Origin: Neisseria macacae ATCC 33926
Lineage (GTDB): Bacteria; Pseudomonadota; Gammaproteobacteria; Burkholderiales; Neisseriaceae
Direction: 5' to 3'
Assembly (NCBI RefSeq): GCF_022749495.1
Contig: NZ_CP094241.1
Span: 1,612,001-1,676,000 of the forward strand
Length of the DNA stretch: 64,000 nucleotides
A model generated the notes under the pieces. It searched no databases. It saw only the letters and a program-made list of their open reading frames with translations, and was not told where the DNA came from. Shown here in pieces: positions 33,165 to 41,790 of this stretch; the stretch's first letter is position 1; each line of letters opens with the position of its first letter. Made by a program: the position numbers and the translations under genes.

Positions 33165-36100
33165 CTAAGGTAATCGAATAATTTCGGATATTCCGTCAAC
33201 ATGAACTAAGCTTTTACCATCTCTGACATATACGCCACCTGCATCTCTAATCCTTTCTTCTTTTGCAAGTTGACTCCTTTTTGAAGCAGTCTTGCTAGTA
33301 ATTTCTTGAGCAAGTCCACCACCTTTTTTACCAGCTCCTTTTATAACAAAATCAAGCTTACGAGACTCACCCGTTACGGGGTCGCTGACAATTTCGCCCT
33401 TTTTATTTCTCAAGTGTTTCTGACTCAATATACGGTCAGCTCCATATTGGGCATCTAAGTCTTTTTTATGTAAGGCTTCGCGAGCATCACCATCTTTTTT
33501 ATTTTGGATACACTCCCCTTTACCCGCGCTTTTCTTCTTGGATTTCGGTCCAGGTTTTTTCCTAAATGTTCCGTTTTTTCTATGGCCATAAATTTTTAAA
33601 CCAAGTGGATCGATAAAATCCAATACTTGATTACCAAATGAATATAAATTATCTCCACCAAACAACCCAATTGGATCTTGATTGATGAAACGTCCCGTAT
33701 CAGGTTCATAGTAACGGAAAAAATTATAGTGTAGCCCCGTCTCCTCATCGAAGTATTGGTTTTGCAATCTGAACGGCTGGTGCGCGTTCTTGTAAATCCG
33801 CTCGTCCTTTTTCAGACGACCCCAAGCGGTGTATTCGCCGTACCATAACAGATTGCCGTGGATGTCGGTCATCTCTTTCGGGATGCCGATTTGGTCGTTG
33901 TGGAAATAGGCGAGGTATTGCGCTTCGTCTTGGTTGTTGTCAAAGACTTGCGCCAGCGGTTCGTAGCTGTCTTGGTCGGTGTAGATATAGGTGTAGCAGC
34001 CTTTGTAGGTATACTCCTGAAGTAATCGTGTTCCGTCCCAGACGAAGTGGGTGCGTTTCGGGTCGGTGCTCGTCCAGGCGAGTTTGTCTTGGCGTTCTTT
34101 GGAAAGGCGTCTTCCGAACGGGTCGTAGGCGTATGTCCAAATCTCGGTGTTGCCGGCGGGCTTTTTGATTTCGGCGCGGACGAGTTGGTTTTCTAAATCG
34201 TATTGGTAATATTGGTTTTCGCCGTCGGGCAACTGGCGGTAGATCAGGTTGCCCAATGCGTCGTAGGTGTATTCGATGCCGTTGTATTCTTTGAGGCGGT
34301 TGCCGGCGGTAAGGTTGGGGTTGGCGGGGGATTTCAGACGACCTTGAGTTTGGGGGTCGTCTGAAATCGGAGCGGTCGTTTTGCCCTCTCCCCAGCCCTC
34401 TCCCACGGGAGAGGGAGTAGATGTCGGGATGTCGAGGATGTTGTGGGCGGGGTCGAAGGCGAAGGTTTCGCTGCGGCCGGTTTGGCTGTTGCGGGCTTCC
34501 TGAATGCGTCCGATTTTGTCGTAAACGTAATGGAGGACGCCGCTTCTTTGGTCGGCGCTTTGGATTAGGTTGCCGGCTTTGTCGTAGGTATAGCGGCGGT
34601 TGACGGCGCCGCCGGCCAACGGGTTTTGTTTGCCGCGGGGTGTTTGTGTGCCGCTCCAGACGGTACGCTGGCTTTTCAGACGACCCATGGGGTCGTAGTC
34701 GTACAGGCTGCTGATGCTGCCCTGCGTCCTTTGGATTTCGCGGTGCAGTTTGTCGCGCTCGATGTCGGTTATGACTTCGCCGTCGAGGCTGATTTGGTGC
34801 AGGTGTCCGCTGCCGTAGTACAGGTAATCGATATGGCGGCCGTCGGGCAGGATGGTGCGGATGCGGTTGCCCAACGGGTCGTATTGGTAGCCTACGGTGG
34901 CACTTTGACCGTTGTGGACGGTGGTTTCGCCGATGAGGCGGTCAAGTTCGTCGTAGGCGAGTTCGACGCTGCTGTACTGGTTGCGGGCTTTGGTCAGGTT
35001 GCCGGTAATGGGGTCGTATTCGAAACGGGTGCGGCTGATGCCTTCGTCTTTGCTTTGTCCGTTGCGGCTGGAGACTTTGCGGCTTTGTTTTTCGATCAGT
35101 TGGCCGAGGATGTTGCGTTTGAACCGGTGGATGTGCCAAGTCTCGGGACGCTCTTTCAGACGACCTTCATTATTGCTTTGGCCGTATTCAGTCTGTTGAA
35201 CCAGTTGTCCGGCGGCATCGTAGCCGTAGGCGGTGATTTTGCTGTCCCAGCTGGTTTCTTGGATCAGGTTGTCAGTTTGGTCGTAATTGAGACGGTAGGT
35301 TTCGCCGTTTTCGTTGGTGAGGACGGTCAGACGGCGGGCTTTGTCGTAGGCGTAGGCGAAGGTATGGCCCAGCGCGTTGGTGCGTTTGAGCGGCAGTCCG
35401 TCCACCGCGAGCTCGTAGGCGGTTTTGGCACCGAGTCCGTCGATGTGGGCGGTCAGACGGTTGAGGCGGTCGTATTCGAAGGTTTCGTGACTGCCGTCGG
35501 GATAGTCGGTACGGACGGGGTTGCCCGCTGCATCGTAGTGGTGGCGGGTGGTATGGCCCAGCGCATCGGTAACGGTTTCGAGATCGCCGTATTCGGTGTA
35601 ACCGAAGCGGGTGGTTTCGCCGGTACAGTCGGTAAAGCAGACGAGTTGGTCGAGGGTGTCGTAGTGTAGGCGTCGGGTTTTGCCTAAGGCGTCGGTAACG
35701 GTTTCGGGCAGCCATCGGGCGTTGTAGCCGTAGCTGGTGGTGTAACCGGCGGGGTCGGTGATACTGATGAGGTTGCCGCGTCCGTCGTAATCGTAGGCGG
35801 TAATCCTGCCTGCGGGATCGTTGACGGCAACCGGCAGGTTGAGGGTTTCGTGGTAGTCGATTTGGGTGCTGCTGCCGTCCGGCGCGGTGATGGCGATGAC
35901 GTTGCCTTCGGTATCGTAGAGATAGCGGGTTTCGCGTCCGAGGGGGTCGCGTTCTACGGTAATGCGGCCGTAGCTGTCACGTTCGCTGTCGCTGCGTTGT
36001 CCGTCGGCATCAATGCGGTAGACGAGTTCGCGGTTTTCGTCGAAACCGTACACTTCCGTCCGTCCCAATGCGTCGGTAACGACGGTATGGTCTTTGCGGT

Positions 36101-37415
36101 AGTCGAACGTCCATTCTTCGCCGAGGTTGTTGCTGCTTTTGAGCACTTTGCCGTCGGTGTCGTAACGGTCGTATTCGTAGCGGGATACCAGTCCGTCGGG
36201 CTGGTTGTGTTCGACCATGATGTGGTTGCGGTAGGCGAAACCGCGCAGTTTTTTGCCGTCGCGTCCGTAAACGGCGGTCAAATCGCCGTAGCCGTCGTAG
36301 TCGTAGCGCACCAGTTCCTTGCCGTTGAAGGTGACGGAGGTGAGGCGGTTGACGTAGAAACGCTCGTCTTCGGAAACGAAGACGTCCCGCTCCCCTGCCG
36401 GGTCGAAGTCGGGATCGTTGTCGTGCAGACGGATGGAGGAGAATACGGGTTGGAAGTGTCGGCCGCTGCCGTCGTAAATGCTGTGCGGCAGTCCGTTATC
36501 GTCGTAGCAGAGGCGGATATGGCGGCCGTTGCGGTCGAGCTGAGCGACCAGTTGGAAAATGCCGCAGCCGGAATCGACTTCGGCAAACAGCAGCCGTGCG
36601 CCGCCGTCAGGGGAGGCGATTTGGTAGAGGTCGTCTGAAATCTGTGAAAAGAAGATTTGTTCGTAAGGATCGAAATAGGCGTCATCCAGACCGTAGGGAT
36701 CTTCTTCGGCGGAAGCAGGTCTTGGGGCAGCCTCTTCTTCATATAAATCGTCTTCATCTTCGTCGGCCGCGGAATAAGGCTTGTCCGCTTCGTCGCTGAT
36801 ATCCGGCAACGAAATTTCCCTGCCCTGCTCATCAATATAAAGGAAACCGTCGGCAGTCCGGACAAGACGCATGGAGAACGGCAGCGACCAACCTTGTCCC
36901 AGCCAGCCGTTGCCTATTTGGTCGGAATAGTAGCTGCGCTGCCAAACAAGGGGAAGTGGGGAATCGAAGGCAAAGTCGGTCTCGGTATCGTCAAATAGGA
37001 CTTTGATACCGAGCACTGCGTTTACGGGGTTACCAACATTTGTGGCAGCAGCTACCTTACAAGGAATACAGTGCCCATGACCCGAGGTAACCACCCCGCC
37101 GTCAAAGCCCATGCCCATGCCGCCGCTAAAACCGCTAACCATTTTACGGGAAGGCGGTTTGGGACCCGGCTGACCGGGTATCATGGACGCAAGGGAAACC
37201 AGTTCGGATATGGCATCAACTGCATCGGCTGCAGCAGAATCAGGCGCAACTATGGAAAGGGCAGTGGAAGCAACATCGGCAACCATCTCTATCACATCCA
37301 CTGGTCCGGCTGCATTGGTCAGCGGCTCAGGTGGATTGGCAGAGCCTTGAGACACCATGGCTGGTGCTTCAGGTTTGGGGATGAGAATACCGAAAGTATT
37401 ACCGAAAGAGGCCAT
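33165..37415 (-). CDS. Full-length Rhs polymorphic toxin Rhs-A
   Basis: A 1416-residue Rhs protein. The N-terminus (1-125) is Ala/Gly-rich with hydrophobic helices and CIPC, and no classical PAAR domain is visible. It is followed by a DUF6531-like start (NPVNAVLGIKVLFDDTETDF, about 130) and YD repeats forming the shell. The shell closes at NQDPIGLFGGDNLYSFGNQ and DFIDPLGL, the aspartyl autocleavage type. The last 142 residues are the toxin: a Lys-rich linker, REALHKKDLDAQYGADRI, KLDFVIKGAG and QEITSKTASK, resembling a PD-(D/E)XK-like nuclease (inferred). It lies divergently from the type VI cluster, which could export it. Confidence 0.92.
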   Translation of the reverse strand: MASFGNTFGILIPKPEAPAMVSQGSANPPEPLTNAAGPVDVIEMVADVASTALSIVAPDSAAADAVDAISELVSLASMIPGQPGPKPPSRKMVSGFSGGMGMGFDGGVVTSGHGHCIPCKVAAATNVGNPVNAVLGIKVLFDDTETDFAFDSPLPLVWQRSYYSDQIGNGWLGQGWSLPFSMRLVRTADGFLYIDEQGREISLPDISDEADKPYSAADEDEDDLYEEEAAPRPASAEEDPYGLDDAYFDPYEQIFFSQISDDLYQIASPDGGARLLFAEVDSGCGIFQLVAQLDRNGRHIRLCYDDNGLPHSIYDGSGRHFQPVFSSIRLHDNDPDFDPAGERDVFVSEDERFYVNRLTSVTFNGKELVRYDYDGYGDLTAVYGRDGKKLRGFAYRNHIMVEHNQPDGLVSRYEYDRYDTDGKVLKSSNNLGEEWTFDYRKDHTVVTDALGRTEVYGFDENRELVYRIDADGQRSDSERDSYGRITVERDPLGRETRYLYDTEGNVIAITAPDGSSTQIDYHETLNLPVAVNDPAGRITAYDYDGRGNLISITDPAGYTTSYGYNARWLPETVTDALGKTRRLHYDTLDQLVCFTDCTGETTRFGYTEYGDLETVTDALGHTTRHHYDAAGNPVRTDYPDGSHETFEYDRLNRLTAHIDGLGAKTAYELAVDGLPLKRTNALGHTFAYAYDKARRLTVLTNENGETYRLNYDQTDNLIQETSWDSKITAYGYDAAGQLVQQTEYGQSNNEGRLKERPETWHIHRFKRNILGQLIEKQSRKVSSRNGQSKDEGISRTRFEYDPITGNLTKARNQYSSVELAYDELDRLIGETTVHNGQSATVGYQYDPLGNRIRTILPDGRHIDYLYYGSGHLHQISLDGEVITDIERDKLHREIQRTQGSISSLYDYDPMGRLKSQRTVWSGTQTPRGKQNPLAGGAVNRRYTYDKAGNLIQSADQRSGVLHYVYDKIGRIQEARNSQTGRSETFAFDPAHNILDIPTSTPSPVGEGWGEGKTTAPISDDPQTQGRLKSPANPNLTAGNRLKEYNGIEYTYDALGNLIYRQLPDGENQYYQYDLENQLVRAEIKKPAGNTEIWTYAYDPFGRRLSKERQDKLAWTSTDPKRTHFVWDGTRLLQEYTYKGCYTYIYTDQDSYEPLAQVFDNNQDEAQYLAYFHNDQIGIPKEMTDIHGNLLWYGEYTAWGRLKKDERIYKNAHQPFRLQNQYFDEETGLHYNFFRYYEPDTGRFINQDPIGLFGGDNLYSFGNQVLDFIDPLGLKIYGHRKNGTFRKKPGPKSKKKSAGKGECIQNKKDGDAREALHKKDLDAQYGADRILSQKHLRNKKGEIVSDPVTGESRKLDFVIKGAGKKGGGLAQEITSKTASKRSQLAKEERIRDAGGVYVRDGKSLVHVDGISEIIRLP
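34331..34415. repeat. In-frame palindromic insert in Rhs-A
   Basis: A paired uptake sequence plus the CCCTCTCCC/GGGAGAGGG palindrome coding for TSTPSPVGEGWGEGK...GRLKSP between two YD repeats. It is absent from fragment D, where the frame instead reads SDKAAEGKGGNLVSGN. Confidence 0.75.
36609..36640 (-). other. SDDLYQIASP anchor overlapping an uptake sequence in Rhs-A
   Basis: Codons 260-269 of Rhs-A (SDDLYQIASP) contain an AGGTCGTCTGAA on the plus strand (36628-36639). The same sequence stands at the 5' junctions of fragments C (28328-28350), D (25375-25402) and E (22313-22335). In C and D it joins the downstream core in the correct frame. Confidence 0.75.
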
Positions 37416-37511
37416 GGGTTTACTCCCTCCGTCGAGATTCTATTGATATTGAAATGGAAAACCTAAGTTGCTTACAGATTTACAAGTTTGGATCAAAATT
37501 GCTTTTGAATA

Positions 37512-37668
37512 TATAGTGGATTAAATTTAAATCAGGACAAAGCGACGAAGCCGCAGACAGTACAGATAGTACGGAACCGATTCACTTGGTGCTTCAGCAC
37601 CTTAGAGAATCGTTCTCTTTGAGCTAAGGCGAGGCAACGCCGTACTGGTTTAAAGTTAATCCACTATA
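37512..37668. repeat. Correia repeat enclosed element, full-length (157 bp)
   Basis: Inverted copy of the element at 5380, including the IHF-site core. It lies about 100 bases upstream of Rhs-A and about 290 upstream of tagF, where it could influence either promoter. Confidence 0.93.
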
Positions 37669-37958
37669 TTTTGAAAATAGCATGACACAACGCGAAGATT
37701 ATAACAAACAACAAACTGCAAATAAATTGTAAAGTAAGACACCAAAATAATAAAAAATGTTCCACAAATACTTCTTTATCATACAAATATTACTTTAGTT
37801 ATTCTTTTAATAAGGAAAAAAATATATTAATACATAAACCAAAATTATGGTAAAGTATATATACAGTAGCTATGGTGGACATAACTCATAGCCAAAGCAT
37901 AATCGATACCTTAAGTAACTTTATCATTTGTTAATTTTACATTATGTGATTGTTATTT
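37669..37958. other. AT-rich divergent control region between rhs-A and tagF
   Basis: Together with 37416-37511 and the Correia element this is the 540-base divergent region. It is markedly AT-rich with many A/T tracts and no gene or uptake sequence. Promoters for the type VI cluster should lie here, but I cannot place -35/-10 boxes with confidence. Confidence 0.5.
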
Positions 37959-38510
37959 ATGCAGCAAAGCGAAATCTACTTTTTCGGAAAACTAAATCAG
38001 TCTCGTGATTTTATTGTTTCTGAAAATCTCCAAACTAATGATAAAAACTTTTGGGACGGATGGTTTGATCGTTGCAACAACCAAGACAAACTCATTCCGT
38101 TTACCCGAAAGACGCTTTCTGTATCGCGGATTTGGCTGTTTTGCATTAAACTGTCTGATAGCATTACCTATATTGGGCTAACGGCACTCAGTTCAGACCA
38201 AACAGGTCGACAATATCCTTTTGTACTATTCCAAAAACCTTGCCCCCTTCTAGAACAGTTAAAATCTATTAATTTCTTCTCTCAAAACATAGATTTTTTT
38301 AACCAAACATTAATAAATGGTAAATGTATTATAACAAATTGTTTAGGTACACTTTATAAGTCTGACCATCCGTTACCCGAGCCTTTCCTTAATTTTTTAT
38401 CTAAATCAGATAACATTGGCAGCTTTTGGCTGGACTGCGAAAGCGGTTACCATATAGAAAGAGACGGAGAGCCCACCTGCTCTCTGTTCAATAAAATATT
38501 TGGATTATAA
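37959..38510 (+). CDS. tagF: Type VI secretion accessory protein TagF (ImpM family)
   Basis: TagF/ImpM proteins act as post-translational brakes on type VI assembly in some species. The 183-residue product begins MQQSEIYFFGKLNQSRDFIV and contains FWDGWFDRC, both typical of ImpM, and WLFCIKLS in the middle. ATG at 37959 is preferred over the upstream TTG at 37950; neither has a strong ribosome site. It is the first gene of the cluster, 4 bases before tssA. No associated PpkA/PppA kinase-phosphatase genes are present in the window. Confidence 0.82.
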   Translation: MQQSEIYFFGKLNQSRDFIVSENLQTNDKNFWDGWFDRCNNQDKLIPFTRKTLSVSRIWLFCIKLSDSITYIGLTALSSDQTGRQYPFVLFQKPCPLLEQLKSINFFSQNIDFFNQTLINGKCIITNCLGTLYKSDHPLPEPFLNFLSKSDNIGSFWLDCESGYHIERDGEPTCSLFNKIFGL

Positions 38511-38514
38511 ATAG

Positions 38515-39582
38515 ATGAATACATTTCCCTTATGGGCAGAACCTATTTCTGCTGACACCCCCGAAGGGGTAAATATTGAATACGACAGCCGCTTTTTAGA
38601 GCTTCAAAGCGCTGCCGAAGGGAAACCGGAAAGACAATATGGCGACACCATCATCCCTGCTGAAGAGCCTGATTGGGCAACAGTAGAGAAGCTGTGCAAT
38701 CAATTGCTGGCTGAATCGAAAGACCTTCATGTTTTGTCCTATTACACACAGGCGCTCACTGCAAAACATGGCCTGGTTGGCTTTTGCGCCGGTTGTGAAG
38801 CCATCAAAACCAATGTGGATTTGTATTGGAAATCCCTATATCCCAAGCTCGAAGATGAAGACGGCGAACCCGACCCGTTTTATCGAATCAATGCACTAAG
38901 TGCATTCACTACGCATGACGGCATCGCTAAAGAAGTATTTTCAGCCAAATTATTAGTAAACGGGCTGACCCAACAGCCTATTACCGTTAAAGAAGCAGTT
39001 TCTGTCTTGCAAGGCAATGACCCGCAAAGCTATCCGGGCGGCAAAGAACGTTTGATGCTCGATATCAGGGTAAGTGCCGATACCGGCAAACCGGAATTGA
39101 TTGCCTTAATCCAGGCATTAGACCATCTGAAAGATATTCAAAATACTTTCTCGACCCAGCTGCACGACGAACACTCACTCAATTTTGAAGTGATTCAAAA
39201 ACCGCTTACCCTGATCCACAAAGCCATCAATTACAACGATGGAAGTACCCCGCAGCTGCAACAGGCTGAACAAACAGAACAACCCGCTGAAACACCCGTT
39301 TCGACTGTTGCTCAAGAGCAATCGACCCTTCAAGAAGCGGATGCATGGCGTCGTCTGAATATCAAAAATCGGGCTGATGTCGATTTGGCTTTGGAAAAAA
39401 TCTGCATCTACTTTGAAACGCTTGAACCCAGCCACCCTGCCCCGTTATTTATCCGCAGGGTACAGCGGCAAATGAATATGAACTTCTACGACATCATGAA
39501 AGATATCAGTCCTGAAAGTATTGCCAATCTGGAAGTTTTGATCGGGAAGCAGGACGAAGAAACGGGAACTTCCAACGAATAA
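38515..39582 (+). CDS. tssA: Type VI baseplate/cap protein TssA
   Basis: A 355-residue protein with the ImpA N-terminal domain: PISADTPEGVNIEYDSRFLE, then GDTIIPAEEPDW, LLAESKDLHVLSYYTQALT. TssA primes sheath/tube assembly and may cap the growing end. The C-terminal part (DLALEKICIYFETLEPSHPA, FIRRVQRQMNMNFYDIM) resembles the shorter TssA class. A Glu/Gln-rich linker (QQAEQTEQPAET) separates the domains. It starts 4 bases after tagF. Confidence 0.92.
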   Translation: MNTFPLWAEPISADTPEGVNIEYDSRFLELQSAAEGKPERQYGDTIIPAEEPDWATVEKLCNQLLAESKDLHVLSYYTQALTAKHGLVGFCAGCEAIKTNVDLYWKSLYPKLEDEDGEPDPFYRINALSAFTTHDGIAKEVFSAKLLVNGLTQQPITVKEAVSVLQGNDPQSYPGGKERLMLDIRVSADTGKPELIALIQALDHLKDIQNTFSTQLHDEHSLNFEVIQKPLTLIHKAINYNDGSTPQLQQAEQTEQPAETPVSTVAQEQSTLQEADAWRRLNIKNRADVDLALEKICIYFETLEPSHPAPLFIRRVQRQMNMNFYDIMKDISPESIANLEVLIGKQDEETGTSNE

Positions 39583-39650
39583 GCTAGTCTATCCGCAATA
39601 TTTAAAGTTCGTTTAAATAAACAACTTTTATCATTTAAAGGTCATTGAAT

Positions 39651-40169
39651 ATGTCACGAAACAAATCATCCGGACAAAAATTTATTGCCCGCAACCGGGC
39701 GCCTCGCGTACAGATTGAGTACGATGTAGAACTTTACGGTTCTGAGAAAAAAATTGAGCTTCCATTCGTTATGGGGGTGATGGCAGATTTGGTCGGGAAA
39801 CCCGTAGAGCCGCTACCTGAATTGGCCGAACGTAAATTTTTGGAAATTGACGTAGATAATTTCGATGAACGCATGAAAGCCCTCAAACCGCGTGTCGCAT
39901 TTAATGTCAAAAACACGCTTACCGGGGAAGGCAACTTGAATGTAGAACTTGAATTGGAAAGCATGGATGATTTCTCTCCGGCAGCAATAGCAAAAAAAGT
40001 AGGTCCTTTAAACGAACTCCTACAAGCGCGTACAGAGCTTGCCAACCTGCTTTCATATATGGATGGTAAGAGCGGTGCTGAAGAATTAATCGGAAAAGTC
40101 TTGGGAGACAGTGAGCTGCTGAAAAGCCTTGCAGCCGCACCTAAAGCAACAACCAAAGACGAGCAGTAA
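39651..40169 (+). CDS. tssB: Type VI contractile sheath small subunit TssB
   Basis: A 172-residue protein (VipA/ImpB family) that forms the sheath with TssC. Diagnostic segments: RAPRVQIEYDVELYGSEKK, LPFVMGVMADLVG, RKFLEIDVDNFDERM, and a C-terminal helix containing LLSYMDGKSGAEE. Start at ATG 39651 with AAAGG upstream; an ATG two codons earlier (39645) is possible. Immediately followed by tssC. Confidence 0.96.
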   Translation: MSRNKSSGQKFIARNRAPRVQIEYDVELYGSEKKIELPFVMGVMADLVGKPVEPLPELAERKFLEIDVDNFDERMKALKPRVAFNVKNTLTGEGNLNVELELESMDDFSPAAIAKKVGPLNELLQARTELANLLSYMDGKSGAEELIGKVLGDSELLKSLAAAPKATTKDEQ

Positions 40170-40202
40170 TTTCAGATGAAATCAATAAAGTGAGCGTGAA
40201 TC

Positions 40203-41702
40203 ATGACTGAAAAGCAATTAGACATCCAAGGGGACAGCGGCGCGAAAAGTGTGTTTGCCGCAAATGAATTTGAACAGCTGCTGCAAAAAGAATTCAAACC
40301 CAAAACTGAAGAAGCCAAAAGTGCTGTCAATAATGCCGTAGCGACACTGGCACAGCAAGCTTTGCAAAACGCCATTACTATTTCAGACGACACTTATCAA
40401 ACCATCGAAGCGATTATTGCAGAGATCGACAGAAAACTTTCCGAACAGATCAATTTGATTCTGCATCATGAAGATTTCCAAAAGCTGGAAGGCGAATGGC
40501 GCGGCCTGCATCATTTGGTTACCAATACCGAAACCGATACTTTGTTGAAAATCAAAGTATTGCCCATCTCCAAAAAAGAAGTTGCCCGCAATTTAAAACG
40601 CTTCAAAGGCACCGCTTGGGACCAAAGCCCCCTATTCAAACGCATTTATGAAGAAGAATACGGCCAGTTTGGTGGCGAGCCTTTCGGCTGTTTGATTGGC
40701 GACTACTATTTTGATCACTCTGCACCCGATGTGGAAATGCTCAATAGTCTTGAAAAAATTGCCGCCGCCGCACACTGTCCGTTCATCGCCGGCGCATCCC
40801 CCAAACTGATGCAGATGGAATCTTGGCAAGAGTTGGCCAATCCTCGTGATTTGAGCAAAATTTTCCAAAATGCCGAATATGCCCCATGGCGCAGCCTGCG
40901 TGATTCCGAAGATTCGCGTTATATCGGTTTGGCCCTGCCACGTTTCTTATCCCGTCTGCCTTACGGTGCCACGACAAATCCTGTCGATGAGTTTGACTTC
41001 GAAGAAGAAACTGAAGGCGCGGATCACAACAAATACACATGGGCCAATGCGGCTTATGCAATGGCGGTAAATATTAACCGTTCATTCAAATATTATGGTT
41101 GGTGCACCTCAATCCGTGGCGTGGAATCCGGCGGTATCGTTGAAAACCTTCCCTGCCACACATTCCCGACGGATGACGGCGGTGTGGATATGAAATGTCC
41201 AACCGAAATCGCCATCAGTGACCGCCGCGAGGCCGAATTGGCAGCGCTGGGCTTCATGCCGTTGATTCACCGTAAAAATACCGACTTGGCCGCGTTTATT
41301 GGTGCTCAATCACTGCATAAACCGTCTGAATATTATGATCCGGATGCTACCGCCAACGCCCGCTTGTCTGCGCGTCTGCCTTACCTGTTTGCGTGCTGTC
41401 GTTTCGCGCACTATCTGAAATGTATCGTACGCGACAAAGTCGGTTCGTTCCGCGAGCGTGAAGACATGGAACGTTGGCTAAACGAATGGATTATGAATTA
41501 TGTAGATGGAGACCCGATTAACTCCACTCAAGAAACAAAAGCCCGTAAACCGTTGGCCGCTGCTGAAGTGGTTGTGGAAGAAGTTGAAGACAATCCCGGA
41601 TATTACACTTCCAAATTCTTCCTGCGCCCGCACTACCAACTCGAAGGCCTTACCGTTTCATTGCGCTTGGTTTCCAAACTGCCTTCGGCTAAACAGGAAT
41701 AG
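40203..41702 (+). CDS. tssC: Type VI contractile sheath large subunit TssC
   Basis: A 499-residue VipB/ImpC-family protein. Diagnostic segments: EGEWRGLHHLV (about 98-108), FGCLIGDYYFDH, FIAGASPKL, FLSRLPYG, GVESGGIVENLPCHTFPTDD, and the C-terminal FYTSKFFLRPHYQLEGLTV-like end (YYTSKFFLRPHYQLEGL). Subunits polymerise with TssB around the Hcp tube. 33 bases after tssB. Confidence 0.97.
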   Translation: MTEKQLDIQGDSGAKSVFAANEFEQLLQKEFKPKTEEAKSAVNNAVATLAQQALQNAITISDDTYQTIEAIIAEIDRKLSEQINLILHHEDFQKLEGEWRGLHHLVTNTETDTLLKIKVLPISKKEVARNLKRFKGTAWDQSPLFKRIYEEEYGQFGGEPFGCLIGDYYFDHSAPDVEMLNSLEKIAAAAHCPFIAGASPKLMQMESWQELANPRDLSKIFQNAEYAPWRSLRDSEDSRYIGLALPRFLSRLPYGATTNPVDEFDFEEETEGADHNKYTWANAAYAMAVNINRSFKYYGWCTSIRGVESGGIVENLPCHTFPTDDGGVDMKCPTEIAISDRREAELAALGFMPLIHRKNTDLAAFIGAQSLHKPSEYYDPDATANARLSARLPYLFACCRFAHYLKCIVRDKVGSFREREDMERWLNEWIMNYVDGDPINSTQETKARKPLAAAEVVVEEVEDNPGYYTSKFFLRPHYQLEGLTVSLRLVSKLPSAKQE

Positions 41703-41790
41703 TCGGGTTTGGTTTATTTAGGTGGGCATGCTCATGCCCTGTTGTTAAATCCCTTAATTTTTTTAACCTTTTAACAAGGAGAGTAAAAAC

